From NCBI GenBank assembly GCA_963842125.1, contig CAWJFE010000005.1, positions 1,612,001 to 1,676,000 of the forward strand: DNA of 64,000 nt, written 5' to 3'. Position numbers and translations under genes: made by a program. Origin of the DNA: CAWCWK01 sp963842125. Lineage in GTDB: Bacteria > Pseudomonadota > Alphaproteobacteria > Rhizobiales > CAWCWK01. The notes under the pieces were generated by a model that did not search any database, had not been told where the DNA came from, and saw nothing but the letters and a program-made list of their open reading frames with translations. Positions 9,240 to 18,376 of the stretch are shown here, piece by piece; the stretch's first letter is position 1, and the number at the start of each line of letters is the position of its first letter.

Positions 9240-10707
9240 ATGACCGCCGCGTCCGATCCACCACCCACAAAGCCCGTCGCGCCGCCGCGCCGACACGCGC
9301 CCGGCCGGCTGGCGCCGCTATCCGTGTTGCCCGTCTTCATTCCGCTGCACGGCCGGCCCACGCTTCTCGCTGGTGGCGGCGAGGGTGGGGCCTGGAAGGC
9401 GGAACTGTTGGCGGCTGCGGGCGCGCATGTCCGCATCATGGCGATCGATCCCTGCGAGGAGATGTTGGAACTGTTGGAACGCGGGGCCAGCGCCGGAACG
9501 CTGACGCTCGAACGCCGGCACTGGACGCCCGGCGATCTGGCTGATGCCCATCTCGCCCTCCTCGATACGGAATGCGAAGCCGAGGCCGCGAGCTTTGCTC
9601 GCCATCGGCAGGGCAGTCGGCACGACGGTGAACGTCATCGACAAGCCGGCCCACTGCGACATCCAGTTCGGCTCGATCGTCAATCGCTCGCCCGTCGTTA
9701 TCGGCATCTCGACGGACGGCGCTGCGCCCATTCTCGGTCAGGCCATCAGGCAGCGGATCGAAGCCATATTGCCGGCCTCGATCGGCGCATGGGGCACGCT
9801 GATGCGAGCCGGTCGGGCGCGACTGCTGCGCGAGATGCCGGACCGGGAGACCCGCCGCGCCTTCTTCCGCCGGTTCGCCGACGCCGCGTTTCGACGCATG
9901 CCGTCGGGCTCGCGAGACCTCGACATACTGGCTGCGGAGGCCATCAGCGATGCGAAGCCCAGCGGGTCCGTCGTCCTCGTCGGAGCCGGGCCGGGCGATG
10001 CGAAATATCTGACGCTCGAGGCTGTCCGCGCGCTTCAGTCGGCCGACATCGTCATGCACGATGCGCTCGTCTCCGCCGACGTGCTGGAACTCGCCCGCCG
10101 CGAGGCGCGCCGTGTGCTGGTCGGCAAGCGGGCCGCGCGCGAGAGCTGCCTTCAGACCGACATAAACGCGCTGGTGGTCGAGCGGGCGCTTGCGGGCGAG
10201 CGTGTCGTGCGACTCAAGTCGGGTGACCCCATGGTCTTCGGCCGCGCGGGTGAGGAGATCGCGGCGTGTCACGCGGCGGGCATACCGGTCGAGGTCGTGC
10301 CCGGCGTTACGACGGCCTTCGCGCTCGCGGCGCGGCTCGGCCTCTCCCTCACCCACCGCGACCACGCCCGCTCACTCCGCTTCGTGACGGGGCACGCGCG
10401 CAACGGCGCTTTGCCGGATGATCTCGATTGGCCGGGCCTCGCCGATAGCGCGACGACGCTCGTCTTCTACATGGGCGCGCGGGTCGGATCAGAGATCGCG
10501 GAGCGATTGATGACCCATGGGCTGCCCGCCGATACGCCAACCGTCGTCGCCGCAAGCGTGGGGGGAGACGGAGAAGCCGTCTGGCGTGGCGAACTCGGCG
10601 CGATAGGGGATGGGCTCGCCGAGATCGGGATCGAGAAACCCGTCATCATCGCGATCGGACAGGCGCTTGCGGATGACGAGGTGCCGAACCGGGTCGCTGC
10701 GGAGTGA
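9240..10707 (+). CDS. cysG: Siroheme synthase CysG, interrupted by a frameshift near 9600
   Basis: CysG makes siroheme from uroporphyrinogen III for sulfite and nitrite reductases. The N-terminal precorrin-2 dehydrogenase/ferrochelatase part begins at the ATG at 9240 (FIPLHGRPTLLAGGGEGG) and runs to about EAEAASFAR. From about 9603-9610 the reading continues in the next frame as GTTVNVIDKPAHCDIQFGS and then NRSPVVIGISTDGAAP. The C-terminal SAM-dependent uroporphyrinogen methyltransferase is complete (VGAGPGDAKYLTLEA, VVRLKSGDPMVFGR, VVPGVTTAFA). Both sides are well conserved, so one extra or two missing bases in a GC-rich run explain the break. The stop overlaps the mobA GTG start (GTGA). Confidence 0.88.
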
Positions 10708-11237
10708 GCGGCCCAGCCAACGGCTGCACGCTCGGCATCATCCTCGCCGGCGGGCGGTCCCGGCGCATGGGCCGCGACAAGGCGGCACTTATCTGGCGCG
10801 GCGAGACGCTTCTGGATCGCGCTCGCGCCCTTCTCTCGGCCGCGGGCGCGGAGCGTACCGTCGTTCTCGGACGCGCGGGCGTGGAGGACGGAGAAGCGGA
10901 CGGCACGGCGGAGGGCCCCGCCCGCGCGCTCGAGGCGGCCCTGGCGCGCCATGCGCGGTCATGGGCCACCGTACTCGTCGTACCCGTCGATATGCCCTTG
11001 CTATCGCCTGCGCTTCTCCGCGCCCTCCTTGACCAAGCGCCTGCTCACTACGAGGGCAGCCCCCTTCCCTGCGCGCTGCGGCCGGGCGTCGGGCGGGCCG
11101 ACGGGAATTCGCTCTTCGCGCTCATGCGCGCGGCCGGGGCCGAGGCGATCCAGCGTCCTTCGGGTAGCGATCACCTCTTCGCCAACGTAAACACGCCAGC
11201 CGACCTCGCGGCCTTAACCTCGACTGCTATCGAATGA
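10704..11237 (+). CDS. mobA: Molybdenum cofactor guanylyltransferase
   Basis: 177 residues starting at a GTG that overlaps the cysG stop. The nucleotide-binding signature LAGGRSRRMGRDKA sits near residues 14-27 and the metal-binding VPVDMPLLSP near 94-103, as in MobA. The enzyme joins GMP to molybdopterin to give the bis-MGD cofactor used by nitrate reductases and other DMSO-reductase-family enzymes. Coupling to cysG is sensible because assimilatory nitrate and nitrite reduction needs both siroheme and bis-MGD, although no nitrate reductase lies in the window. A second, distinct MobA-like protein is encoded at 52.9-53.5 kb. Confidence 0.92.
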   Translation: MSGPANGCTLGIILAGGRSRRMGRDKAALIWRGETLLDRARALLSAAGAERTVVLGRAGVEDGEADGTAEGPARALEAALARHARSWATVLVVPVDMPLLSPALLRALLDQAPAHYEGSPLPCALRPGVGRADGNSLFALMRAAGAEAIQRPSGSDHLFANVNTPADLAALTSTAIE

Positions 11238-11343
11238 GTAACCCTAAGAACATGCTCGGTAAATTGCAGTGAAGGCGTTTACCGATCCTTCCATAGGTAC
11301 TGACACAGTGGCGTCCAACACCTGTCGAGATTGTTGGGGGAAT

Positions 11344-11904
11344 ATGATGGATCGGCGCGATGTAATGGATGTTCTGCTCCGCCTGCGGCGCTACGCGGAA
11401 AACGGCCGTGACGACGTGATGGAGGCGAAGGACCTCGTGGCGCTCGGCACGATTCTGACCAACATGTCGCAGCACTTCATGTCGCGCGCCCAGCAGCGGT
11501 TGAGCGAGGCCGAGCCCACGCGGGTCGTCGTGTCGGCCGAGATCGAGGAAGCCCGCCAGGAGCTCGACGAGGCTCGCCATTCGACCGAGCAGGCAGCCGA
11601 CGCCATCCTGTCGAGTGCCGAGCGTCTGATGTCGCTGAACAACTGCCCGGCCGAGGTCTCCGAGGAGGCCATGGGTATCATGACGGCGTGCAGCTTCCAG
11701 GACCTCGCCGGCCAACGGATGAGCAAGGTCTCAGACGTCCTAGCCCGCATGGAAGAGCGCGAGAGCGGCCGGCAGGAAATGCCCGTCGCGGACAACGTCC
11801 TCCCCCTCGGCATCCATCCCACCGACGGCCTCGCCAAAGGGCCGGTGGTCGAAGGTGACGGGCTCGACCAGAGCGCGATCGACGATCTGCTGGAAGCCGT
11901 GTAG
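11344..11904 (+). CDS. cheZ: CheZ-like chemotaxis phosphatase
   Basis: 186 residues from the first of two adjacent ATG codons, just after GGGGGAAT. The long helical region ends in ACSFQDLAGQRM (115-126), equivalent to the CheZ catalytic helix; D120 and Q124 match the aspartate and glutamine that dephosphorylate CheY in the enteric protein. The extreme C-terminus LDQSAIDDLLEAV resembles the CheY-binding tail of CheZ. It is shorter than enteric CheZ (about 214 residues). It converges on cheR and is followed by a strong terminator, so it belongs to the chemotaxis locus but has its own transcript. It would switch off the signal from the CheY at 18 kb. Confidence 0.8.
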   Translation: MMDRRDVMDVLLRLRRYAENGRDDVMEAKDLVALGTILTNMSQHFMSRAQQRLSEAEPTRVVVSAEIEEARQELDEARHSTEQAADAILSSAERLMSLNNCPAEVSEEAMGIMTACSFQDLAGQRMSKVSDVLARMEERESGRQEMPVADNVLPLGIHPTDGLAKGPVVEGDGLDQSAIDDLLEAV

Positions 11905-11928
11905 CGCGCAACGAGCCGCCGAACGAGA

Positions 11929-11965
11929 GAAGCCCGCGAAGCATCGGCATCGCGGGCTTCTTTGT
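11929..11965 (+). terminator. Rho-independent terminator after cheZ
   Basis: A perfect 11-bp inverted repeat (gaagcccgcga at 11929-11939, tcgcgggcttc at 11950-11960) around a 10-nt loop, followed by tttgt. It lies 24 bp after the cheZ-like stop and 22 bp beyond the cheR stop on the other strand, so it may end both transcripts; the T-run favours the rightward one. Confidence 0.85.
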
Positions 11966-11982
11966 ATCCGGCCCGTGGTGCC

Positions 11983-12786
11983 TTAGCGCCGCCGTAGAAT
12001 CGATCCGCCGAAGCCTCGCTCCAGCCGGTCGTCGATGTCGAGCGCCGTCTCGGTGCCGCCCAGCATGAGAAAGCCGCCCGGCACGAGGGCATCGACGAGA
12101 GACCGGATGACGCTGCGCTTCGTCGCGTCGTCGAAATAGATGAGTACGTTGCGGCAAAGAATGAGATCGAACGGCCCCGAGTGGCGATCCTTCACGAGAT
12201 TGCGGATCTCGAACCGGATCGCGTCCCGCACGAGGTCGCGCACCTTCCAGCCCGACTCGACCTGTTCGAAGAAGCGCGACCTGCGCTCGGCGCTGACGCC
12301 GCGCCCGACCTCGAAGTCGCTATAGACCCCGCGCCGGGCGCGATCGAGCACGGTCGGCGACAGGTCGGTCGCGAGGATCTCCCCCCGCGTGTGGCGCTCA
12401 TGGAGGAGGATGGCGACGCTGAATGGCTCCTGACCCGCCGCGCAGGCCGCGCACCAGACGCGGGGTTGGCCGCGCTTGAGGATGGCCGGCAGCACGTCGT
12501 CGCGGAGATGCCTGAAGGGCACCTCGTCGCGAAAGAAGAACGACTCGTTGATGGTCAGGCGATCGACCACGGCATCGAGGAGCTTGCGATCGCCGGCCGT
12601 CAGACGCTGGGCCAACTGGACGAACGAGTCGAGCTCGAAGCGGGTCAGAACGCTTTTCAGCCGGGCGTCGAGCAGGTAGTCCTTGCTCCGCCCGAGCACC
12701 ATGCCACTCGCCTGATAGACGAGGCGCGAGACGGTGGTATGCGGATCTTCCCCAGGATGGCGCGGCAGGCCGGCAGCGCCGGTCAT
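11983..12786 (-). CDS. cheR: Chemotaxis protein methyltransferase CheR
   Basis: 267 residues. An N-terminal helical domain is followed by a SAM-dependent methyltransferase fold: TINESFFFRDEVPF is the hallmark after the first domain, CAACAAGQEPFSVA is the SAM-binding loop, ATDLSPTVLDRA follows, and FDLILCRNVLIYFD is the motif before the active site. CheR methylates glutamates of chemoreceptors to set adaptation. The SAM loop reads CAAGQEP where most relatives have CSTGQEP or CASGQEP, a mild substitution. The ATG overlaps the cheB stop (ATGA). It is the last gene of the leftward che operon. Confidence 0.95.
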   Translation of the reverse strand: MTGAAGLPRHPGEDPHTTVSRLVYQASGMVLGRSKDYLLDARLKSVLTRFELDSFVQLAQRLTAGDRKLLDAVVDRLTINESFFFRDEVPFRHLRDDVLPAILKRGQPRVWCAACAAGQEPFSVAILLHERHTRGEILATDLSPTVLDRARRGVYSDFEVGRGVSAERRSRFFEQVESGWKVRDLVRDAIRFEIRNLVKDRHSGPFDLILCRNVLIYFDDATKRSVIRSLVDALVPGGFLMLGGTETALDIDDRLERGFGGSILRRR

Positions 12787-13934
12787 ATGCGGTTTCTCCG
12801 CCGCTCGAGAGACCGGACGATATGCGGTCCGATTCGATCGAGCGGAAGTACGTCGCGCGCGACGCCGGCATCGACGACCGCGCGGGGCATCCCCCAGACG
12901 ACGCTCGTCGCCTCGTCCTGCGCGATGACGACGCCGCCACCGTCGCGAATGACGGTGGAGCCCGCGAGCCCGTCGCGGCCCATGCCGGTGAGGACCACGC
13001 CGAGCGCGCGCTTGCCAAGCGCCTTCGACGCCGTTCGGAAGAGCGGATCGACGGCGGGCCGGCAGAAGTTCTCCGGCGGGGCATCGCTAAGCCGAACCTC
13101 GAGTTGGCCCGATGCGCGGCGGTGAACTTCCATATGGCGGTCACCAGGTGCGAGGTAGATGTGGGCGGGCTCGGCAATCTGCCGGTCTTCGGCCTCCGAG
13201 CAGGGCAGGCCACTGGCGCGGGCGAGCATGGCCGCCATCGTCGTCATGAAGGCCGGCGGCATGTGCTGGACGATGAAGAGCGGCACCTGGATCGTCGGTG
13301 CAAGGTCGGAGACCAGCCGCGTCAGCGCCGGTGGGCCACCCGTCGACGCGCCGATGAAGACGGCGCCGAAGGCGGCTTCGTAGCCGGGCGGAGGTGCGGC
13401 GCGCCGGCGGTCCAGCGTGCTCGGCACAGGAACGGGCGCTGGCGTTGGGGCCGGTTGAACGATGCGCCGGGCGCCGATGCTGTAGCGGCAATCGCGGATC
13501 TTCGCCGTCAGATAGGCGCCGAACGCCTCGACGCCACCGGACGCTGCGGTCGGCTTCGGAATGAAATCGATTGCGCCCCGGGACACGGCCTGCACGGCCG
13601 CCCTCGCCGCGTGCGGCGACGTGGACGACACCATGATGACCTGGGCCGTCGGGCGGGCTTTCAGAATGCCGGGCAGCGCATCGGCGCCGCCCATCTCCGG
13701 CATCTCGAGATCGAGGAGCACGACGTCGATCTCGTGCTGCGCGGCCAGGGCGATCGCCTCGCGGCCGTTCCGGGCCTGCGCGACGATCTCCATGTCGTTC
13801 TCGCGCGCGACGATGCCGCTGATGATCGTTCGTGCAACCAGCGAATCGTCGACGACGAGGAGCCGGATCGGAGCCGCTTCGGCCTTGATCGGACGCAGCG
13901 CCCGCGGGGCCACCCGGCTGGAAAGGGCCGTCAC
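12783..13934 (-). CDS. cheB: Chemotaxis response regulator protein-glutamate methylesterase CheB
   Basis: 383 residues: an N-terminal receiver domain with D29/D30 (VVDDS), phosphorylation site D75 (VVLLDLEMPEMGG) and K127 (PKP), a proline- and alanine-rich linker (about 160-183), then the methylesterase domain with catalytic S197 (GASTGG), H224 (VQHMPP) and D321 (GMGRDG). It removes methyl groups from, or deamidates, chemoreceptors when phosphorylated by CheA. The start is a GTG that overlaps the cheW stop as GTGA, and its own stop overlaps cheR, so cheW, cheB and cheR are coupled. Confidence 0.96.
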   Translation of the reverse strand: MTALSSRVAPRALRPIKAEAAPIRLLVVDDSLVARTIISGIVARENDMEIVAQARNGREAIALAAQHEIDVVLLDLEMPEMGGADALPGILKARPTAQVIMVSSTSPHAARAAVQAVSRGAIDFIPKPTAASGGVEAFGAYLTAKIRDCRYSIGARRIVQPAPTPAPVPVPSTLDRRRAAPPPGYEAAFGAVFIGASTGGPPALTRLVSDLAPTIQVPLFIVQHMPPAFMTTMAAMLARASGLPCSEAEDRQIAEPAHIYLAPGDRHMEVHRRASGQLEVRLSDAPPENFCRPAVDPLFRTASKALGKRALGVVLTGMGRDGLAGSTVIRDGGGVVIAQDEATSVVWGMPRAVVDAGVARDVLPLDRIGPHIVRSLERRRNRI

Positions 13935-14425
13935 GCCGCGATCAGATCGACGGTGAGCGCACCGGTGAGGCGCTCGATGTCGAGAAGGATCATCAGTTTA
14001 CCCTCGGCCCGCGCGATGCCGCAGGACAGGCCCGACCAGGCCTTCGCCATGTTGGGCAGGTTCGGCGAGATGACCGATTGCGGCACGCGCACGACCTCGC
14101 CGACGGAGTCGAAGAGGAGCGAGTAGAACTCGCCGTGATGCTCGATCACGACATTCGCCGCCTTGGTCGCATCGGCACGTGGCAGATCGAGCAGGCAACG
14201 CATGTCGATCACCGTGATGATGTGACCGCGCAGATTGAGGAGGCCCGCGACTTCGGAGCGCGCCAGCGGCACGCGCGTCAGCGGCTGCGGCCGCAGCACG
14301 TCGCGGACCGAGAGGACGGGCAGGCCGAAGGAATGGCCGGCGATGACGGCGGTCGCGTATTCGACCATGTGCTCATCCTGCGCGTCTTTGCGGGCTTCAT
14401 AGGTGGCGTGAAGTGTATCGGACAT
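13931..14425 (-). CDS. cheW: Chemotaxis coupling protein CheW
   Basis: 164 residues, one CheW domain. Visible family features are FGLPVLSVRDVLRPQPLTRV, LLNLRGHIITVIDMR and the hydrophobic core around LLFDSVGEVVRVP. CheW bridges chemoreceptors and CheA in the signalling array. It lies 43 bp after cheA and overlaps cheB by four bases. The CheA in this cluster also carries an extra CheW-like domain, so the separate CheW is one of several coupling surfaces available. Confidence 0.93.
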   Translation of the reverse strand: MSDTLHATYEARKDAQDEHMVEYATAVIAGHSFGLPVLSVRDVLRPQPLTRVPLARSEVAGLLNLRGHIITVIDMRCLLDLPRADATKAANVVIEHHGEFYSLLFDSVGEVVRVPQSVISPNLPNMAKAWSGLSCGIARAEGKLMILLDIERLTGALTVDLIAA

Positions 14426-14468
14426 CGGTCGTCTCCGGGGAGAGGGTCGGGATGGCGGAGGCTGAGCC

Positions 14469-17220
14469 TCACGCCATCTTGCGAGTGGCGTTGAGCGTCG
14501 CGTGACGGCGCAGTTCGTCGACGAGCGCGGGTTGGTCGAGCTTGCGCATGAAGCCGTCGAAGCCCGCCCGTTCGCCGCGCAAGCGGTCTTCCTCGTTGTA
14601 GCGGGAGGTCACGGCGATGACGGGCACCTCGGCCCAGGCGGACTTCTGGAGATATTCGGCGAACTCGAAGCCGTTCATGTTCGGCATCTCGATATCGGAG
14701 ACGATGATGTCGAACTCGACGCCGTCCTCCAGCGTATCTATGGCCTCCAGCGGGTCCGACGCCATGATGACGTTGTAGCCCTCGGCTTCGAGGATCGGGC
14801 GCAGGACGTTGCGGAAGAACGGGCTGTCCTCGACGATCAGGGCGCGCTTCGGGCGGTTGTAGGCCTGCGCCTTGCCGAAGGCGGAGTTCCAGATCGCGTT
14901 GGCCTTCTCCACGAAGTAGGAAAGATCGACGATGTTGGTCGCCTTGCCGCGCAGGATCGCGGTGCCCAGGCAACCCTGGTTGTGGCTCTTGAGGCCGACC
15001 GTGAAGTTCTCCTCCACGATATCGACGATCCGGTCGATGGCGAGACCGATCGCCTGGCCTTGCTCCATGAAGACGACTGCCGGCTGCGGCTCGTCCGTCT
15101 TCATCGGCGCATTGTCGAAGCTGAGGACCGGGATGAGGGCGTCGCGATAGTTGACGACCGCCTGACCGTTGACGGTCTCGATCTGCTCCGGCTCGAACTC
15201 TTCGAGCCGGGCGATGAGCGATAGCGGAAGCGCCTTGGGCTCGCGGTCGCCGGCGTAGAAGATGAGCATGGAGCGGACTTCCTGGCCAACGCTGCTGCTC
15301 TCGTCCTGCGTGCCGAGTTCGGTACTGGTCGTCAGCTCGGACGTATGGCGTGCGAGGCCGTTCGGATCGAGGATCATGACCACGCTGCCGTCGCCCAGGA
15401 TGGTGTTGCCCGAGAACATGGGGATGGACCGCAACACCGGTGCGACCGGCTTCACGACGATCTCCTCGGTGTCGAAGACGCCGTCGACGATCATGCCGAA
15501 GCGGTAGGACGCCACTTGCGTGACGACGATATAGCTTTCGGGCTTCGGCTCCTCGGTCGAGATCTTGAGGGCGTCCGAGAGGCGTACGAGCGGGAGAAGC
15601 TGGTCGCGCAGCCGTAGGACGGGCGTATCCTCGATCATCTCGATCTTGTGCTCTGATGTCGACGAGGTGCGAACCAGTTCGAGCACGCTCATCTGCGGCA
15701 CCGCGAAACGCTCACCGGCCGATTCGACGATCAGCGAGGAGACGATCGCGAGCGTGAGCGGGATCTTGATCGTGAAGGTCGTGCCCTTGCCGACCTCCGT
15801 GACGAGGTCGATCGTGCCGCCGATCTTCTCGATATTGGTCTTCACGACGTCCATGCCGACGCCGCGGCCGGACACGGCGGTCACGGCCTCTGCGGTCGAG
15901 AAGCCGGGGTGGAAGATGTAGCGACCGAGCTGCTTGTCGGTCATCAGCTCGGCGTCGTCCGCCGAGACGAGGCCGCGCGAAACGGCCTTCTCGCGGATCC
16001 GGTTGAGGTCGAGACCCTTGCCGTCATCGGCCAGCTCGATGACGATCTGGCCGCCTTCGTGGCGCGCATCGAGGCGGATGTTGCCCTGCGCCTTCTTGCC
16101 GTTCTCGACGCGGACTTCCGGCGTCTCGATGCCATGGTCGCCGCGAGTTGCGGACCATATGCGTGAGCGGGTCCTTGATGAGTTCGAGAACCTGCCGATC
16201 GAGTTCGGTCTCCTGGCCGAGCATTTCGAGCTTGATGTCCTTGCCGAGCTCGCGGGAGAGATCGCGCACGATGCGGGGCAGCTTCGACCAGGCGTTGCCG
16301 ATCGGCTGCATCCGAGCCTTCATCACGCCTTCCTGCAGGTCGGTCGTGATCTGGTTGAGGCGCTGAAGCGGTACGGAGAACGCGTTCTCGCCCTGCCCTC
16401 GCACAAGCTGCAGGAGCTGGTTGCGGGTGAGAACGAGTTCGGAGACCATCGTCATCAGGTCTTCGAGAAGCTCCACGCTCACGCGGATGCTCTGGCCTGA
16501 TCCTTGAACCTCGACCTTTGCGGTCTCGGCGGCAGGCGCTACGGCCGGTTTGGGTTTTGCCACCGGCGGCGCCTTCGCTGCCGGAGCGGGTTTAGCCGGT
16601 GCCTCGACGGCCGCCGGCGCATCATCCGATCCCTGCGACAGGTCCATACCGACGAGCGCGTCGAGAACATCCGCAGAATTGTCCTCGACCTCCGTTTCGG
16701 CAAAGAGCTTATCGAGGTCCTCTAGGCTCATCTCGCCTGCAAGTGCGGACATCTCGTCGAGCTGCTTGTCGGCCGCGGACTGGGACGGTTCGGGCTCGGA
16801 CACCGCAGCGGGTTCCGGCTCGGAACCGCCCTCGCCGGCGAGGGCGGCCCGCATGTAGTTGTCGAGGGACGTGAGAATGTCGGTATCGTCGCCGGAGGGC
16901 TCCTCTCCGGTATTGCCGACGGCCTCCACCAGTTCGCGCACCCGATCGATCGAGGCGAGGATGACGCTGACGCCGTCCGACTCCACCGTGATCGTCCTGT
17001 CCCGCATGAGGCCGAGGACGTTCTCGCCGGCGTGGGCGACCTTTTCGAGCCGCTTCAGGTTCATGAAGCCGGACGTGCCCTTGATGGTGTGCACGAGCCG
17101 GAAGATCGCGTCGACGCGCGAAGCGTCCGTCGGATCGGCTTCCAGCGCGACGAGATCGACGTCGACCTGCTGCAGGCTTTCGGTCGTCTCGACGATAAAG
17201 TCGTTCAGCAGCTCATCCAC
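14469..17220 (-). CDS. cheA: Hybrid chemotaxis histidine kinase CheA with C-terminal receiver, frameshifted near 16140
   Basis: About 917 codons. In order: an Hpt (P1) domain with H44 (RLVHTIKGTSGFM), an Ala/Pro-rich linker (about 130-245), the dimerisation helix (VELLEDLMTMVSELVLTRNQ), the ATPase domain (N-box HMVRNS then DHGIE; G-box AVSGRGVGMDVVK), a CheW-like P5 domain, a second CheW-like domain, and a receiver with LIVEDSPFF and aspartate in VSDIEMPNMNG. The reading frame breaks inside the N-box, at about 16138-16146: the frame encoding HMVRNS runs on as nonsense, while DHGIETPEVRVENG continues in the next frame. Both sides are fully conserved, so a single-base insertion (or two-base loss) is the likely cause, and I treat it as one gene. 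Starts at the ATG at 17220. Confidence 0.9.
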
Positions 17221-17424
17221 GGCGTCACCTCATGCAGGCGCCAGGGTGCGATCTTCCGAGAGACGCGGCCCCAGCCGTCAAATCCGTTGTCGCTAAAGGC
17301 GTACCGCAGGGCCGCTTTAAGCTCCGTTAACGCTAGCGACCTGATAGTGCGACGACCGTCGGCGGCACATGTCGCTCCGCCGGGCGTGGTGCCCGGCGCA
17401 CGGAGAAGGCTTGGAACGCTGGCA

Positions 17425-17784
17425 ATGAGACCTTGGGCGGAACTGACCGAACTCGTGGCGCGCGAGGAAGCGCGCCTGTCGATCGTTCCGGCCGACGATC
17501 CGGCCCCGTCCGCGCGGCTGCTCGCGATTATTTCCAGCCTCCGCGCCATCGCCGCCCACGATGCCGAGCGCGCGCAAGAGGCCGTCCTCGCTCAGGCTAG
17601 AGCCGAACTGGAGCGCGACCGTCTCGACGCCGAGCGCCGCAAGGCCCTCGACGCCGTGGACGACGCGAAGCGCGAGCGGCGGGCTATCCTGCTAGGACTG
17701 GCGCAGCTTTTGAATGCGCTCGAAGCAAAAAAGCGCCGGACTACCGCCCGACGCCCCGTTCTCTGCCACAGCAAGGTCGCCTGA
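17425..17784 (+). CDS. Hypothetical 119-residue helical protein opposite the che operon
   Basis: I do not recognise this gene. It occupies most of the 570-bp space between cheA and cheY but on the opposite strand, converging on cheY. The ATG at 17425 gives MRPWAELTELVAREEARL and a strongly helical, charged middle (about residues 45-105, rich in Ala, Arg, Glu and Leu, heptad-like, possibly coiled coil) ending in a basic tail. A GGAGAAGG lies upstream but about 16 bp from the ATG, which is long. Absence of another reading frame in this space and the plausible composition favour a real gene, but GC-rich spurious frames are common here. The space also has to hold the cheA promoter if cheY is transcribed separately. 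Confidence 0.45.
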   Translation: MRPWAELTELVAREEARLSIVPADDPAPSARLLAIISSLRAIAAHDAERAQEAVLAQARAELERDRLDAERRKALDAVDDAKRERRAILLGLAQLLNALEAKKRRTTARRPVLCHSKVA

Positions 17785-17792
17785 GCACTCGC

Positions 17793-18197
17793 TCAAGCGA
17801 CGAGAGACTGTCCCGCCGGCGTGGAGATCGACGCGATCTTCGCCTTCAGCGTCTCCGCCGTGAACGGCTTGATGATGTACTGGCTGACACCGGCCTTCTT
17901 CGCCGCAACGACGTTCTGGGGCCGGGCTTCAGCGGTCACCATGATGAAGGGCGTGCCCTTCGTCTCCGGCGCGGCCCGCATGCGGCGCAGCAACTCGTAG
18001 CCGGTGACCGGCTTCATGTTCCAGTCGGACACGACGAGGCCGATATCCTTGGACTGGAGAACCTGCCAGGCCTCTTCACCATCGGCCGCCTCGACGACGT
18101 CCGTGAAGCCGATCTGGGCCAGCTGATTCTTCATGATCCGGCGCATGGTCGCATAATCATCGACCACCAGAACGGTGATCCCACCATTGTCAGACAC
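17793..18197 (-). CDS. cheY: Chemotaxis response regulator CheY
   Basis: 134 residues, a single receiver domain. Acidic pair D13/D14 (LVVDDYATMRR), phosphorylation site D58 (LVVSDWNMKPVTG), T88 (IMVTAE) and K110 (QYIIKPF) are all present, so it should be phosphorylated by CheA and bind the flagellar switch. The start is a GTG at 18197 preceded by AAGGGAG with 7-nt spacing; the ATG further upstream would add 34 atypical residues. It is the first gene of the leftward che cluster, separated from cheA by about 570 bp containing an opposite-strand frame. Confidence 0.94.
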   Translation of the reverse strand: MSDNGGITVLVVDDYATMRRIMKNQLAQIGFTDVVEAADGEEAWQVLQSKDIGLVVSDWNMKPVTGYELLRRMRAAPETKGTPFIMVTAEARPQNVVAAKKAGVSQYIIKPFTAETLKAKIASISTPAGQSLVA

Positions 18198-18376
18198 GCG
18201 AGTACTCCCTTGGACACGACCTGTTGATATCTCGGCTCCCCGCCGCCCACACGGCGAAGTCGAACCTTGACCACAGGGTCGCCTTCCGGAGTGAATCAAC
18301 GTTAAACGCCGTGACCGCTCGTGGCCCTTGTGCCTCTTAGGGTTAGCGAAGCCTTGCTAGACAGGAGTTGGACGGC

